The notes below the pieces were generated by a model. It saw only the letters and a program-made list of their open reading frames with translations, was not told where the DNA came from and searched no databases. A stretch of DNA of 49,026 nucleotides from Mediterranea sp. (in: CFB group bacteria) (lineage in GTDB: Bacteria; Bacteroidota; Bacteroidia; Bacteroidales; Bacteroidaceae). The translations under genes and the position numbers were made by a program. This document shows, piece by piece, positions 37,239 through 48,168 of the stretch (within the stretch, counting starts at the first letter, position 1; each line of letters starts with the position of its first letter). The DNA lies in contig JAISHU010000104.1 of assembly GCA_031262385.1 (NCBI GenBank), positions 1-49,026 of the forward strand. The letters run 5' to 3'.

Positions 37239-38093
37239 ATGTTACTACGAATTGCCGTACAAGCCAAAGGACGACTGTACGAAGAGACAATGACCTTTTT
37301 GGAAGAAGCCGACATCAAACTCACCAGCACCAAACGAACGCTGCTGGTACAGTCGGGCAACTTCCCCGTCGAAGTGCTTTTTCTGCGCGACGACGACATC
37401 CCGCAATCGGTTGCCACCGGCGTGGCAGACATCGGTATTGTGGGCGAAAACGAATATGTGGAGAAGCACGAAGATGCCGAACTGGTAAAACGACTGGGAT
37501 TCAGCCGATGCCGACTGTCGCTCGCCATTCCCAAAGATGCCGACTACACCGGCATACACTGGTTTGAAGGCAAAAAGATTGCAACCTCCTACCCCTATAT
37601 CCTCTCCAAATTTTTAGCCGAACACGGGGTACATGCCGAAATACATGTAATCACCGGCTCGGTGGAGGTAGCTCCCGGCATCGGACTCGCCGACGCCATT
37701 TTCGACATTGTAAGCTCGGGATCGACGCTGGTGAGCAACCGCCTCAAAGAGGTGGAGGTGGTTATGCGCTCCGAAGCCCTTCTGATAGGTTACAAAGAGC
37801 TGCACCCGCAAAAACGCGAAATCCTGCGCGAACTGCTCTTCCGCATGGATGCCGTGCGCACCGCTGAAGACAAGAAGTATGTGCTGATGAATGCACCCAA
37901 AGATAAGCTGAACGACATCATACAAGTACTGCCCGGCATGAAAAGCCCCACTATTATGCCGCTGGCACAAGAGGGGTGGTGCTCGGTGCACACCGTGTTG
38001 AGCCAAGAGTGCTTTTGGGAAATCATAGGCAAACTGAAATCGCTCGGAGCCGAAGGTATATTGGTATTACCCATCGAAAAAATGATTCCATGA
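37239..38093 (+). CDS. hisG: ATP phosphoribosyltransferase (long form)
   Basis: MLLRIAVQAKGRLYEETMTFLEEA; GVADIGIVGENEY; GSVEVAPGIGLADAIFDIVSSGSTL. Confidence 0.94.
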   Translation: MLLRIAVQAKGRLYEETMTFLEEADIKLTSTKRTLLVQSGNFPVEVLFLRDDDIPQSVATGVADIGIVGENEYVEKHEDAELVKRLGFSRCRLSLAIPKDADYTGIHWFEGKKIATSYPYILSKFLAEHGVHAEIHVITGSVEVAPGIGLADAIFDIVSSGSTLVSNRLKEVEVVMRSEALLIGYKELHPQKREILRELLFRMDAVRTAEDKKYVLMNAPKDKLNDIIQVLPGMKSPTIMPLAQEGWCSVHTVLSQECFWEIIGKLKSLGAEGILVLPIEKMIP

Positions 38094-39361
38094 ACATTAT
38101 AGAATATCCGCAGCCCGAAACGTGGAGCGAACTGGTGAAACGTCCCTTGCTCGACACCGAACAGCTTTTCGACACCGTGCGCAGCCTCATAGAGACGGTG
38201 CGGCGCGGAGGCGATAAAGCTTTGTTGGAACTGGAAGCCCGCTTTGACCATGTGCAACTAACGTCGCTCGCAGTTACCGACGCCGAACGCGAAGCTGCCG
38301 AGGCGCTGGTGGACGATACCTTGAAAGCGGCACTGCAACAGGCGGCACACAACATCGAAACGTTTCATGCCGCCCAACGCTTTGAAGGCCGACCCGTGGA
38401 AACCATGCCCGGCGTAACCTGCCGACAGAAAGCTGTCGCCATAGAGAAAGTGGGACTTTACATCCCCGGCGGAACAGCCCCGCTGTTTTCTACCGTACTG
38501 ATGCTGGGCATTCCGGCACGTCTTGCCGGATGCCGCGAGATAGTGCTCTGCACCCCGCCTGACAAAGAGGGACACATACACCCCGCCATTCTGACCGCCG
38601 CACGCATTGCCGGCATCACACATATATATAAGGTGGGAGGAGCACAAGCAATCGCCGCCATGGCATACGGCACCGAGAGCATCCCCAAAGTCTATAAGAT
38701 ATTCGGTCCCGGCAACCAGTATGTCACCGCCGCCAAACAGTTGGTTAGCCTGCGCGACGTTGCCATTGACATGCCCGCCGGTCCGTCGGAAGTAGCCGTA
38801 CTCGCCGACCACACCGCCAAAGCCGCTTATGTGGCAGCCGACCTGCTGAGTCAGGCGGAACACGGAGCCGACAGTCAGGCTATGCTGATAACCACCTCGC
38901 CCAAACTACTCGCCAAGGTGCAAGTCGAAGTAGAACGGCAACTGGCAGCACTGCCCCGAAAGGAACTCGCCGCCCAGGCACTCGCCCACAGCCGCCTCAT
39001 CTTGGTCAACGACATGGAAGAGGCAATCCGCCTCACCAATCTATATGCCCCCGAACACCTGATTATCGAAACCGAAGCCTACCACCAAGTGGGCGACCGC
39101 ATCGTCAATGCCGGTTCGGTGTTCTTGGGACACTACACCCCCGAAAGTGCAGGCGACTACGCTTCGGGTACCAACCACACACTTCCTACTAATGGCTATG
39201 CCCGCGCATACAGCGGCGTAAGTCTGGATAGCTTTATCCGCAAAATAACGTTTCAGGAGATTACCCGCGAAGGCATCCGTCTTATCGGTCCGGTAGTGGA
39301 AGCAATGGCACAAGCCGAACAACTCACCGCACACAAGAATGCGGTAACCCTTAGAATGTAG
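38090..39361 (+). CDS. hisD: Histidinol dehydrogenase
   Basis: ATGA overlap with hisG stop; [56 protein letters not shown]. Confidence 0.95.
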   Translation: MNIIEYPQPETWSELVKRPLLDTEQLFDTVRSLIETVRRGGDKALLELEARFDHVQLTSLAVTDAEREAAEALVDDTLKAALQQAAHNIETFHAAQRFEGRPVETMPGVTCRQKAVAIEKVGLYIPGGTAPLFSTVLMLGIPARLAGCREIVLCTPPDKEGHIHPAILTAARIAGITHIYKVGGAQAIAAMAYGTESIPKVYKIFGPGNQYVTAAKQLVSLRDVAIDMPAGPSEVAVLADHTAKAAYVAADLLSQAEHGADSQAMLITTSPKLLAKVQVEVERQLAALPRKELAAQALAHSRLILVNDMEEAIRLTNLYAPEHLIIETEAYHQVGDRIVNAGSVFLGHYTPESAGDYASGTNHTLPTNGYARAYSGVSLDSFIRKITFQEITREGIRLIGPVVEAMAQAEQLTAHKNAVTLRM

Positions 39362-39383
39362 CAATAATATAACAAAACGAAAA

Positions 39384-40451
39384 ATGAAACATTTAGAACA
39401 ACTGCTGCGTCCCAATATACGGGAGCTTAAACCTTATTCATCGGCGCGCGACGAATACAACGGCGTCGAGGCATCCGTGTTTCTGGATGCCAACGAAAAT
39501 CCGTACAGCAAACCCTATAATCGCTATCCCGACCCGATGCAGCGCGAACTGAAACAGTCCATATCCCGCATCAAAAACGTACCTACCGAGCATATCTTTT
39601 TGGGTAACGGCAGCGACGAAGCCATCGACTTGCTCTTCCGCGCCTTCTGCGAACCGCGCACCGACAATGTAGTCGCCATTGCACCTACCTACGGCATGTA
39701 TCGCGTGTGCGCCGATGTGAACGATGTGGAGTATCGCTCGGTGCTACTGGACGAAAACTTTCAGTTGGTTGCCGATACCCTGCTGGCTGCAACGGACGAT
39801 CGCACCAAACTGATTTTCCTCTGCTCGCCCAACAATCCCAGCGGCAACGACCTCAACCGCAACGAGATGATGAAAATAGTGGAGCAATTCGACGGGCTTG
39901 TGGTGATTGACGAAGCTTACATAGACTTTTCCGACCAGCCGTCGTTTTTAACCCAACTGACAAGTCTACCCAACGTGGTGGTGCTGCAAACTTTCTCCAA
40001 AGCTTACGGCAACGCAGCCATCCGACTGGGCATGGCTTTTGCCTCGCCCGACATTATTAACGTCCTCAACAAAATTAAATATCCCTACAACGTAAACTCG
40101 CTGACGCAGCAACATGCCATGCAACTGCTGCATCGCCGCTACGAGATAGATCGCTGGATAAAAGACATCAAGGAAGAGCGCCGCACGTTGCTGCGCCAGT
40201 TCTCTTCGCTGAAGTGCGTAAAAGAGATGTTCCATACCGACGCCAACTTCTTTCTGGCACGCATGACCGATGCCGTGGACATCTACAACTATTTGGTAAA
40301 CGAAGGCATCATTGTACGCAACCGCCACAACGTCGCTCTCTGCCAAGATTGCCTGCGCGTCACCGTGGGCACCAGCTCCGAAAACCGCAGCCTCATCGAA
40401 TCGCTGAGAAAGTATAAGGTGAAAACAAAGAAGAAAAAAGAGACAGAATGA
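39384..40451 (+). CDS. hisC: Histidinol-phosphate aminotransferase
   Basis: [67 protein letters not shown]. Confidence 0.94.
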   Translation: MKHLEQLLRPNIRELKPYSSARDEYNGVEASVFLDANENPYSKPYNRYPDPMQRELKQSISRIKNVPTEHIFLGNGSDEAIDLLFRAFCEPRTDNVVAIAPTYGMYRVCADVNDVEYRSVLLDENFQLVADTLLAATDDRTKLIFLCSPNNPSGNDLNRNEMMKIVEQFDGLVVIDEAYIDFSDQPSFLTQLTSLPNVVVLQTFSKAYGNAAIRLGMAFASPDIINVLNKIKYPYNVNSLTQQHAMQLLHRRYEIDRWIKDIKEERRTLLRQFSSLKCVKEMFHTDANFFLARMTDAVDIYNYLVNEGIIVRNRHNVALCQDCLRVTVGTSSENRSLIESLRKYKVKTKKKKETE

Positions 40452-41572
40452 AAAAGAAAATACTCTTCGTCGACCGCGACGGCACACTGGTGGTCGAACC
40501 GCCCGTGGACTACCAACTCGATGCGTTCGAGAAGTTGCAGTTCTACCCCAAGGTGATGCGCAACCTCGGATTCATCCGAAGTAAGCTGGACTACCTGCTG
40601 GTAATGGTGACCAACCAAGACGGACTGGGCACGGCATCGTTCCCCGAAGAGACCTTTTGGCCGGTGCACCGCCTGATACTGCAAACGCTGGAGGGCGAAG
40701 GCATTACCTTCGACGACATCTGCATCGACCGCAGCATGCCTGCCGACAATGCGCCTACCCGCAAACCCCGCACCGGCATGTTGACGCACTACATCGACCA
40801 GCCCGAAACGTATGACCTTGCAGGTAGCTTTGTGATAGGCGACCGCCCCACCGACGTGGAACTGGCGGTGAATTTGGGCTGTCGAGCCATCTACCTGCAA
40901 AACGATACCGATGCACTGACCGACGCGGAGAAGGCGGCGTGTGCCTTGGTCACCACCGACTGGGACCAAATAGCAGAATTCCTTTTTGCCGGCGAACGAA
41001 CGGCGGAAGTACACCGCACTACGCGCGAAACAGATATTCGCGTAGCACTCAACCTCGACGGAAGCGGAGAGTGCCGCATCCATACGGGCATCGGCTTCTT
41101 CGACCATATGCTGGAACAGATAGGCAAACACGGAGGAATAGACCTCACCGTAGAAGTAAAAGGAGATCTTGAGGTGGACGAACATCACACCATCGAAGAC
41201 ACGGCTTTGGCACTGGGCGAATGTCTCTACCAAGCTTTGGGCAACAAACGCGGCATCGAACGGTACGGCTATGCCCTCCCCATGGACGACGCACTGGCTT
41301 GGGTGTGTCTGGACTTCGGCGGACGACCTTGGTTGGTGTGGGACGTCACCTTCACCCGCGAAAAGATAGGCGAAATGCCCACCGAAATGTTTATGCACTT
41401 CTTTAAGTCGCTCAGCGATACCGCCCGCATGAACCTCAACATACGCGCCGAGGGTGCCAACGAGCATCATAAAATCGAAGCCGTTTTTAAAGCGTTGGCA
41501 CGTGCCCTGAAAATGGCTGTCCGGCGCGACATCTATCACTACGAACTCCCCAGCAGCAAAGGGGTATTGTAA
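40448..41572 (+). CDS. hisB: Bifunctional histidinol-phosphatase / imidazoleglycerol-phosphate dehydratase
   Basis: [18 protein letters not shown] motif; [49 protein letters not shown]. Confidence 0.95.
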   Translation: MKKKILFVDRDGTLVVEPPVDYQLDAFEKLQFYPKVMRNLGFIRSKLDYLLVMVTNQDGLGTASFPEETFWPVHRLILQTLEGEGITFDDICIDRSMPADNAPTRKPRTGMLTHYIDQPETYDLAGSFVIGDRPTDVELAVNLGCRAIYLQNDTDALTDAEKAACALVTTDWDQIAEFLFAGERTAEVHRTTRETDIRVALNLDGSGECRIHTGIGFFDHMLEQIGKHGGIDLTVEVKGDLEVDEHHTIEDTALALGECLYQALGNKRGIERYGYALPMDDALAWVCLDFGGRPWLVWDVTFTREKIGEMPTEMFMHFFKSLSDTARMNLNIRAEGANEHHKIEAVFKALARALKMAVRRDIYHYELPSSKGVL

Positions 41573-41590
41573 CACTGCAAACCAGACAAC

Positions 41591-43054
41591 ATGTCCAACC
41601 TAAAGACGCTTGCCAAAGATACCGCCATTTATGGTGCCAGCAGCATTCTCGGTCGGTTCTTAAACTACCTGCTGACCCCCTTGTACACCAATACGCTGAC
41701 AGCCGACTCGGGTGGCTACGGCGTTATCACCAACGTCTACGCTTGGACGGCTTTGCTGTTGGTGTTGCTCACCTTTGGCATGGAGACGGGCTTCTTCCGC
41801 TTTGCCAACAAAGAAAACGAAGACCCCAAACGGGTCTATTCCACCACGCTGCTCATTGTTAGCGCCGTAGCGGTGACATTTGCGGTGGTAACGCTGTTGC
41901 TGCTGAAGCCCATAGCAGGCATGCTGGGCTACGGCGAGCATCCGTGGTACATCGGTATAATGGTGATTGTGGTGGCAATGGATGCCATACAGAGCATTGT
42001 CTTTGCCTACCTGCGCTACCTCAAACGCCCCATACGCTTTGCTACGCTCAAGTTGCTGTTTATCCTGCTCAACATCTCGCTCAACCTGATTTACTATGTA
42101 GGCATGGGCGGACGCGATGCAGGCTATACTTTCTTTATCAACTTGATATGTACGTCGGTCATTATGCTTTGCCTCATTCCCTATATGCGCGGCTTCAAGT
42201 ATGTGCTCGACCGCGCCCTGCTGAAACGCATGTGGCGTTACTCCATGCCGTTGCTGATACTGGGTGTTGCCGGCATACTCAATCAGACGGCGGACAAGAT
42301 GCTGTTCCCCTTTATCTACCCCGACAAAGCCGAAGGACTGACACAATTGGGCATCTATGGCGCAGCTTCCAAGATAGCCATGATTATGGCGATGCTTACG
42401 CAAGCTTTCCGCTACGCCTACGAACCTTTTGTGTTCGGTAAGAGCCGCGAAAGCGACAGCCGCGAGATGTATGCCAAAGCCATGAAGTATTTCATCATCT
42501 TCACGCTGCTTGCCTACTTGGGAGTGATATTCTATATGGATATATTGCAATACATTGTGGGTGGAGATTATCGCGACGGATTGCGCGTAGTGCCCATTGT
42601 TATGGCGGCGGAGATATTTATGGGTGTCTATTTCAACCTCTCCTTCTGGTACAAACTTATTGACGAGACGCGCTGGGGTGCCTACTTTTCGCTGATAGGC
42701 TGCGTGGTGCTTGTTACCATTAACGTGCTGTTTATTCCGCACTACGGCTATATGGCATGTGCTTGGGGAGGATTTGCCGGTTACGGCGTGGCTATGTTGC
42801 TCTCTTACTTTGTGGGGCAGCGTAAATACCCCATTCGTTACGACCTGAAAGGCATCGGCATCTACGTGTTGCTCGCCGCGATGCTTTACGTAGCTGCCGA
42901 AGCGGTGACGATAGACAGCTTGGTGCTGCGTCTCGTCTACCGCACGGTGTTGTTGCTACTGTTTGTGGGTTATTTTGCAAAAAGAGATTTGGCAATACCC
43001 ATTTCCAAGCCGCGCAATTCCGCCAGTCCGCGTAAGCGACCGATGCAAGAGTAG
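41591..43054 (+). CDS. Oligosaccharide flippase / polysaccharide biosynthesis (Wzx-like) protein
   Basis: [31 protein letters not shown]; ~14 TM segments. Confidence 0.88.
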   Translation: MSNLKTLAKDTAIYGASSILGRFLNYLLTPLYTNTLTADSGGYGVITNVYAWTALLLVLLTFGMETGFFRFANKENEDPKRVYSTTLLIVSAVAVTFAVVTLLLLKPIAGMLGYGEHPWYIGIMVIVVAMDAIQSIVFAYLRYLKRPIRFATLKLLFILLNISLNLIYYVGMGGRDAGYTFFINLICTSVIMLCLIPYMRGFKYVLDRALLKRMWRYSMPLLILGVAGILNQTADKMLFPFIYPDKAEGLTQLGIYGAASKIAMIMAMLTQAFRYAYEPFVFGKSRESDSREMYAKAMKYFIIFTLLAYLGVIFYMDILQYIVGGDYRDGLRVVPIVMAAEIFMGVYFNLSFWYKLIDETRWGAYFSLIGCVVLVTINVLFIPHYGYMACAWGGFAGYGVAMLLSYFVGQRKYPIRYDLKGIGIYVLLAAMLYVAAEAVTIDSLVLRLVYRTVLLLLFVGYFAKRDLAIPISKPRNSASPRKRPMQE

Positions 43055-44145
43055 CCCGGGTTGGTTTTCTTTTTCAAATCATCTATCATCTGATGACCGT
43101 GGTCGGGGCGCATAGGCACCGACACACCGCGGCGTTGCTGCATTTCGAGGAAGGCACGCATCACGTGATACATATCCACATCGCCTTCCAAATGGTTGGC
43201 TTCGTAGAAGTTACCTTCGTCGTCGCGTTGGGTGCTGCGGAAGTGTACAAAGTTCACGCGGTCGCCGAAGCGTCGCATCATCCCTTCCAAATCGTTGGCA
43301 CTGCTTACTCCCAGCGAACCGGTGCAGAGACACAGACCGTTACTTTGATTGGGCACAGCATCTATGAGTGCCTGAAAATCTTCGGCATTGCTCATGATGC
43401 GCGGCAGTCCAAGGATAGAGCATGGGGGGTCGTCGGGGTGAATCACCAACATCACGTCCGCTTCGTCGGCAACGGGTGCAATCTCTTGCAAGAAGTAGAC
43501 GAGGTTGGCGCGCAGCTTTTCGGGAGTGATTTCTTTGTAACGATCCAATTCGCGCTGAAACTGTTCCAGCGTAAAGCTCTCTTCGGAGCCGGGCAGTCCG
43601 GCAATCATGTTGCGTACCAGCAGTTGCTTGTCGGCTTCACTCATCGTATCAAAGCGTGCTTTAGCACGTGCTGTTTCTTCCGCCGTATAGTCGGCTTCGG
43701 CACCGGGGCGCTTCAGCAAAAACAGGTCGAAAGCAATAAAGGCGGCACGTTCAAAGCGCAGTGCACGGCTGCCGTCGGGCAGTTCGTAAGCAAGGTCGGT
43801 GCGCGTCCAGTCCAGCACAGGCATAAAGTTATAGGTTACAATGTTTATGCCGCACTCGCCCAAGTTGCGCAAACTCTCCTTATAGTTATCGATGTAACGC
43901 TGAAAGTCGCCGGTTTGTGTTTTGATGTGCTCGTGTACCGGCACACTTTCTACCACCGACCAGCGCAGTCCCACCGATTCGATGAGTGCTCTGCGTTTCA
44001 TAATCTCTTCGACACTCCACACCTCGCCGTTGGGGATGTGATGCAGTGCGTTTACCACGCCGGTAGCGCCTGCCTGTTTGATGTCCCACAGGCTGACCGG
44101 GTCGTTAGGACCGTACCAGCGCCAAGTTTGTTCACTAAGAATCAT
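42970..44145 (-). CDS. uxuA: Mannonate dehydratase
   Basis: [73 protein letters not shown]. Confidence 0.95.
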   Translation of the reverse strand: MILSEQTWRWYGPNDPVSLWDIKQAGATGVVNALHHIPNGEVWSVEEIMKRRALIESVGLRWSVVESVPVHEHIKTQTGDFQRYIDNYKESLRNLGECGINIVTYNFMPVLDWTRTDLAYELPDGSRALRFERAAFIAFDLFLLKRPGAEADYTAEETARAKARFDTMSEADKQLLVRNMIAGLPGSEESFTLEQFQRELDRYKEITPEKLRANLVYFLQEIAPVADEADVMLVIHPDDPPCSILGLPRIMSNAEDFQALIDAVPNQSNGLCLCTGSLGVSSANDLEGMMRRFGDRVNFVHFRSTQRDDEGNFYEANHLEGDVDMYHVMRAFLEMQQRRGVSVPMRPDHGHQMIDDLKKKTNPGYSCIGRLRGLAELRGLEMGIAKSLFAK

Positions 44146-44177
44146 AGGTTTAAGTTTATAAGTTATAAGTTCTTAAG

Positions 44178-44987
44178 TTAGATAGAGAAGGCATCGAAGC
44201 CACCGTCTACTACCGAGAGTACACCTGTTACAAACGACGAAGCGTCGCTGATGAGGTAATGTATCGTACCCAGCAGTTCTTCGGGTTCGGCAAAGCGTCC
44301 GCAGGGTGTATGTGCGATAATGGTTTTACCGCGGTCGGTGAGCGAACCGTCGGGGTTGGTCAGCAGGTCGCGGTTTTGATTGGTCAGCAAGAAGCCGGGA
44401 ACGATGGCGTTCACGCGCAGGTCGGGGCTGAATTTCGTAGCCAGTTCGGTAGCCATATAGCGGGTATAGTTGGCAATGGCTGCTTTTGCCGAGCCGTAAC
44501 CTACTACGCGGGTAAGCGGGCGCAATGCCGATTCCGAACAGAAGTTCACGATGGCGCCTTTTTTGTTTTTCGCCATCACATCCACAAACACCATGGTGGG
44601 GAGCACCGTACCGAATAAGTTCAGGTCTACCACTTTACGGAAAGCGTCTACCTCAAGGTCGAGCACAGTTTTGTCGGGTGCGATAGTAGCTCCCGGCATG
44701 TTACCTCCGGCAGCGTTGAGCAACACGTCGATGGTACCGAAGTGAGCTACGATAGCAGCTTTGTTGGCTTCGAGCACCTCTTTGTTCAACACATCGGTAA
44801 CCAAGAATAAGGCTTCACCTTTTTGCAGCAGTTCGGCTTCCAGCTTTTTGCCGACCTCTTCCGAGCGGTCGAGTACCACCACTTTGGCACCTTGTTCCAC
44901 CAGATAATGAGCGATGCTCTGTCCCAATATACCGCATCCGCCTGTAAGTACAATGACTTTGTCTTTAATGTCGAATAAGTTCTTCAT
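44178..44987 (-). CDS. SDR family oxidoreductase, candidate D-mannonate oxidoreductase (fructuronate reductase)
   Basis: VIVLTGGCGILGQSIAHYLVEQGAKVVVLDR; VVGYGSAKAAIANYTRYMA; adjacent to uxuA. Confidence 0.9.
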   Translation of the reverse strand: MKNLFDIKDKVIVLTGGCGILGQSIAHYLVEQGAKVVVLDRSEEVGKKLEAELLQKGEALFLVTDVLNKEVLEANKAAIVAHFGTIDVLLNAAGGNMPGATIAPDKTVLDLEVDAFRKVVDLNLFGTVLPTMVFVDVMAKNKKGAIVNFCSESALRPLTRVVGYGSAKAAIANYTRYMATELATKFSPDLRVNAIVPGFLLTNQNRDLLTNPDGSLTDRGKTIIAHTPCGRFAEPEELLGTIHYLISDASSFVTGVLSVVDGGFDAFSI

Positions 44988-45129
44988 TTCTATGTATTTT
45001 GTAGAATTAGGCGGCAAAGATAGTGTAAAAACGGCGCAATAAACTCATATAGTATCTATTCGTGACGATAAATAAGAATAAAATAACTAACAATAGCAAA
45101 AAATAAAAACATAATTAAATAATAACTTG

Positions 45130-45137
45130 TATATTTG
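45130..45137 (+). promoter_or_regulatory. -7 element (TATATTTG) upstream of LruC-domain gene
   Basis: TAnnTTTG motif 33 nt before ATG. Confidence 0.55.
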
Positions 45138-45170
45138 CAGCAATTTAGAGTTGCTATCACTTAAAAAACT

Positions 45171-47543
45171 ATGATAATTGAGATGAAAAGAAACACAATT
45201 CTATTGTTTATTATGGCAGCGGTCGTTTTATTGACCGGCTGCTTGGGGGGCAATGTCTATGACCCGACTAAAAAGCCGGAAATTCCTCCCACAGAAAACC
45301 CGTTAGGAGAAGGCTTCACCGCCCCGCCCAGCTTCGATTGGACCATGTACAAGAGTATATCGCTTACCGCCGAAGTGAAAGACGAATTTAACGGGCAATA
45401 CAACTACTTGATAGAAGTTTTTGCGCAAAATCCACTGCTTACTTCTACTGCTACTCCCATTGCCACAGGCGTTGCCGGAAAAGGACAAAATTATACGGCA
45501 ACTTTGATTCTGCCTATACCGGCTACCGAACTGTATATACGTAAAACCGACCCCAAACAGCGCAAAGAGACCTATGCGTTTACTGTTCCCGCAGCATCGG
45601 GCAGTATCACATGCAAACTCTATCCCGGTGGCGCCGCTACCCGCGCAGTGGGCAGCAGCACGGCGGCTGTAGATGCGGCAAAAGCAGAAGGATTCAGCGA
45701 GCCGGAGGTTGACCCCAAAACGTGGTTTACACTGCCGAGTAACTGGACAGAACTACCTAAACAGGATGGCAGGAATGAATATCCGGGGGGTAGCAACTTT
45801 TTGATTGAAGGTACCTTTAATCGAGAAATTAATGCGAGTACGAATAGCGGTCGTGTCAAGGTCTATGTAAAAGGTACATGGGCTATCCCAACGAATGAAA
45901 TCCAGAGCAATTTGGACATTTATGTACTCAACGGAGGTAAAATTGAAGTTACTAAGGATGGATTCCAATTTGGGAAAGCATGTTCTATCTCCGTACAAGA
46001 AGGGGGTACAATAGATATTAAGGTAGCCAACAATGTAACCTTTCAAGATGCACCCTTTTACAACTTCGGCACGTTGAAATCGGGGACTAATGCCACCATA
46101 ACGTTTGGTGATAATATGGTGCTGAACTATGGCGATATATTAGTAAAGAAAAAAATGAAATTTGTTTCAGCAACAGTATCCAATCACGGTACTATCTCCG
46201 TCGATGAATGGCTGGACACCAATACTCCCAAAGATAAGTATTGGGTAAACTGGAACAGTGCCACTATCAAAGCGTACAAATGGACTGGTGGCGGTACTAT
46301 CTATAACGATGGATTTATAGAAGTAACCTTGCGCGAGAGTGCCACGGATGAGTTTATCTATAATGCTTGCACAATCATTGCCAAGGAGTCGTTTGACTTT
46401 ATTAAAATGACCTTAGATAAAGGTTCGTTGACCTCCGGACAAGACAGTAACGGGAAATGGCTTCCTGTTCCTTTAGTTACTTCACCGTATTCGACTGAAG
46501 TTACCATGAAGAACGGTTCGTTAATCAAAGCGACCAACTTGTTTTTCACAAATGGTGGTAGTACCGTAACAGGTGTTTCAGGTGGTGATATCTCCATGCT
46601 AAAAGCAGGAACAATCGAACTTGGAGAATACAACTGGGATACTCGGATAAGCGGAAATCTTGTATTGGAAAGAGATACAGTAATCAGTCCGAACGACAGT
46701 CAATGGAGTTCGTGCTTCCATGCCGAAGGCATCCCCACCACCGGTTACGACGAATCGCAATACACCGTAGAAACCTGCGGCGGTATACTCAACGAAGGCA
46801 ACGAAGGAGAGACTCCCACCAATCCCACTTATCCCCTTGTGACCGACGACGATACGGGTTATACCTTTGCTTTCGAAGACAACTGGCCTGTCTACGGCGA
46901 TTTGGACTTTAACGATGCGGTAGTCTCTATCGACAACATCATTACCGAACAACGTGCCGACGGCTCGCTGCAAGCAGCTACCATTAAAGGTAGTGTACGG
47001 GCTGTGGGTGCTTCGAAAACGCTGACTCTCGCTCTGCGTATGCAGACGATTCCCAACAGCTATCAGCTAATCAGTTCCGACTTGCATCGCTTTATGGGCA
47101 ACGCAACAGGCGACAACGAATTTATCAATACGAAAAAGGGAGGCTATACAAAGACACCCGCAACCTTTGAGGTGAAATATACCTTTAGTGGTACATCGGT
47201 GATGCCCGTCGACTTCAATATTAATATGGTGGATTTGTATATCTCGACCCCCTCGTGGAGCAACAAAACCATGTCCATAGAGATACACCTTCCCGATATT
47301 GCCCCCACCGACAAAGCCGACCCGAAACTATTCGACACGGGCGACGACGCTTCTACGTTGGAAGGTTACTACCTCAGCAAAGAGCGAATAGCATGGGCTA
47401 TCATGATTCCCGCTCCGTTTGCATGGCCGCTGGAATATAAAAATATTAAAGACGTATATCCCGACTTCAAGAGTTGGATAACCTCCGGCGGTACAAATAA
47501 TCCCGACTGGTATCAGAATCACAACGGCGATGTGTTTGAATAA
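45171..47543 (+). CDS. LruC domain-containing (DUF4842) lipoprotein
   Basis: Lipobox VVLLTGCLGG; C-terminal YPLVTDDDTGYTFAFEDNWPVYGDLDFNDAVVSIDNII…LTLALRMQTIP; central beta-solenoid-like region. Confidence 0.87.
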   Translation: MIIEMKRNTILLFIMAAVVLLTGCLGGNVYDPTKKPEIPPTENPLGEGFTAPPSFDWTMYKSISLTAEVKDEFNGQYNYLIEVFAQNPLLTSTATPIATGVAGKGQNYTATLILPIPATELYIRKTDPKQRKETYAFTVPAASGSITCKLYPGGAATRAVGSSTAAVDAAKAEGFSEPEVDPKTWFTLPSNWTELPKQDGRNEYPGGSNFLIEGTFNREINASTNSGRVKVYVKGTWAIPTNEIQSNLDIYVLNGGKIEVTKDGFQFGKACSISVQEGGTIDIKVANNVTFQDAPFYNFGTLKSGTNATITFGDNMVLNYGDILVKKKMKFVSATVSNHGTISVDEWLDTNTPKDKYWVNWNSATIKAYKWTGGGTIYNDGFIEVTLRESATDEFIYNACTIIAKESFDFIKMTLDKGSLTSGQDSNGKWLPVPLVTSPYSTEVTMKNGSLIKATNLFFTNGGSTVTGVSGGDISMLKAGTIELGEYNWDTRISGNLVLERDTVISPNDSQWSSCFHAEGIPTTGYDESQYTVETCGGILNEGNEGETPTNPTYPLVTDDDTGYTFAFEDNWPVYGDLDFNDAVVSIDNIITEQRADGSLQAATIKGSVRAVGASKTLTLALRMQTIPNSYQLISSDLHRFMGNATGDNEFINTKKGGYTKTPATFEVKYTFSGTSVMPVDFNINMVDLYISTPSWSNKTMSIEIHLPDIAPTDKADPKLFDTGDDASTLEGYYLSKERIAWAIMIPAPFAWPLEYKNIKDVYPDFKSWITSGGTNNPDWYQNHNGDVFE

Positions 47544-47574
47544 CCGCTAAGCATTTTCCCGCAAATCATCATTT

Positions 47575-47615
47575 AAAAAGCAACCCCGTCTCACTACGAG
47601 ACGGGGTTGCTTTTT
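47575..47615 (+). terminator. Strong terminator after LruC gene
   Basis: AAAAAGCAACCCCGTCTC – ACTAC – GAGACGGGGTTGCTTTTT, 18-bp perfect arms. Confidence 0.9.
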
Positions 47616-47826
47616 AAAACAATCTTCCTAATTTATTCGGAAGCTGTTTTGAATTTAGTGCTTGTTTCGTCCTGATTTTGGTTGACCGTAGTATCTCAAT
47701 CTTTTCCTCAAGCAAAGAGAAGGTGCACGCTAAAGGTGTGATGGACGCGTGATAAGCTGTTTTATAACTTTTCTTTCTTACATCCTTATCTTTACAGCTT
47801 ATTTTATTGTCTTTGCACCGCACATT

Positions 47827-47924
47827 CTTTACCGTCCGACCAACGTCGTACGAGCGTCCGACGATGGTTGTACGACCGTACGACGTTGGTCGGACGCTCG
47901 TACGACGTTGGTCGGACGGTAAAG
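47827..47924. repeat. Locus D: four tandem 22-bp units forming a perfect 36-bp-arm inverted repeat
   Basis: Units start at 47833, 47855, 47877, 47899; arms 47827-47862 and 47889-47924 (CTTTACCGTCCGACCAACGTCGTACGAGCGTCCGAC and its exact reverse complement). Confidence 0.95.
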
Positions 47925-48154
47925 GAAGTGCAGTATAAAAATAATATATTACTGATACATAATTATTTATCAGTAAATAACAACTACTAAACAATTCACT
48001 GCCTCCGGTAAGTTTCTTAGCATCTCCGCAGAAGACAGGCAGCTATCTGACAAGTAAAAGAGAAAGATAAGACCGAAAAGAGACTCGGGAGCATGAGTAA
48101 TAAAAATTATATCAATAAAATCAAAACGGTTTCTAATAATCTTCGAAAAAGATA

Positions 48155-48162
48155 TACCTTTG
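48155..48162 (+). promoter_or_regulatory. -7 element (TACCTTTG) just before S41 protease start
   Basis: Motif ends 6 nt before ATG 48169. Confidence 0.5.
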
Positions 48163-48168
48163 TTCTCT

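Noticed and set aside
37976-39361. ORF-track hisD start at 37976
   Set aside because: Would overlap hisG by >100 nt; ATG at 38090 gives the canonical HisD N-terminus and a 4-bp ATGA overlap.
47827-47924. Locus D as the transcription terminator of the LruC gene
   Set aside because: A perfect 18-bp-arm terminator already lies at 47575-47615, and D lacks the adjacent U-tract on either strand.
47614-47994. Minus-strand ORF of 126 aa spanning locus D
   Set aside because: Spans a terminator and the 36-bp inverted repeat; arginine/serine-rich translation is derived from the repeat; no start context or homology recognised.
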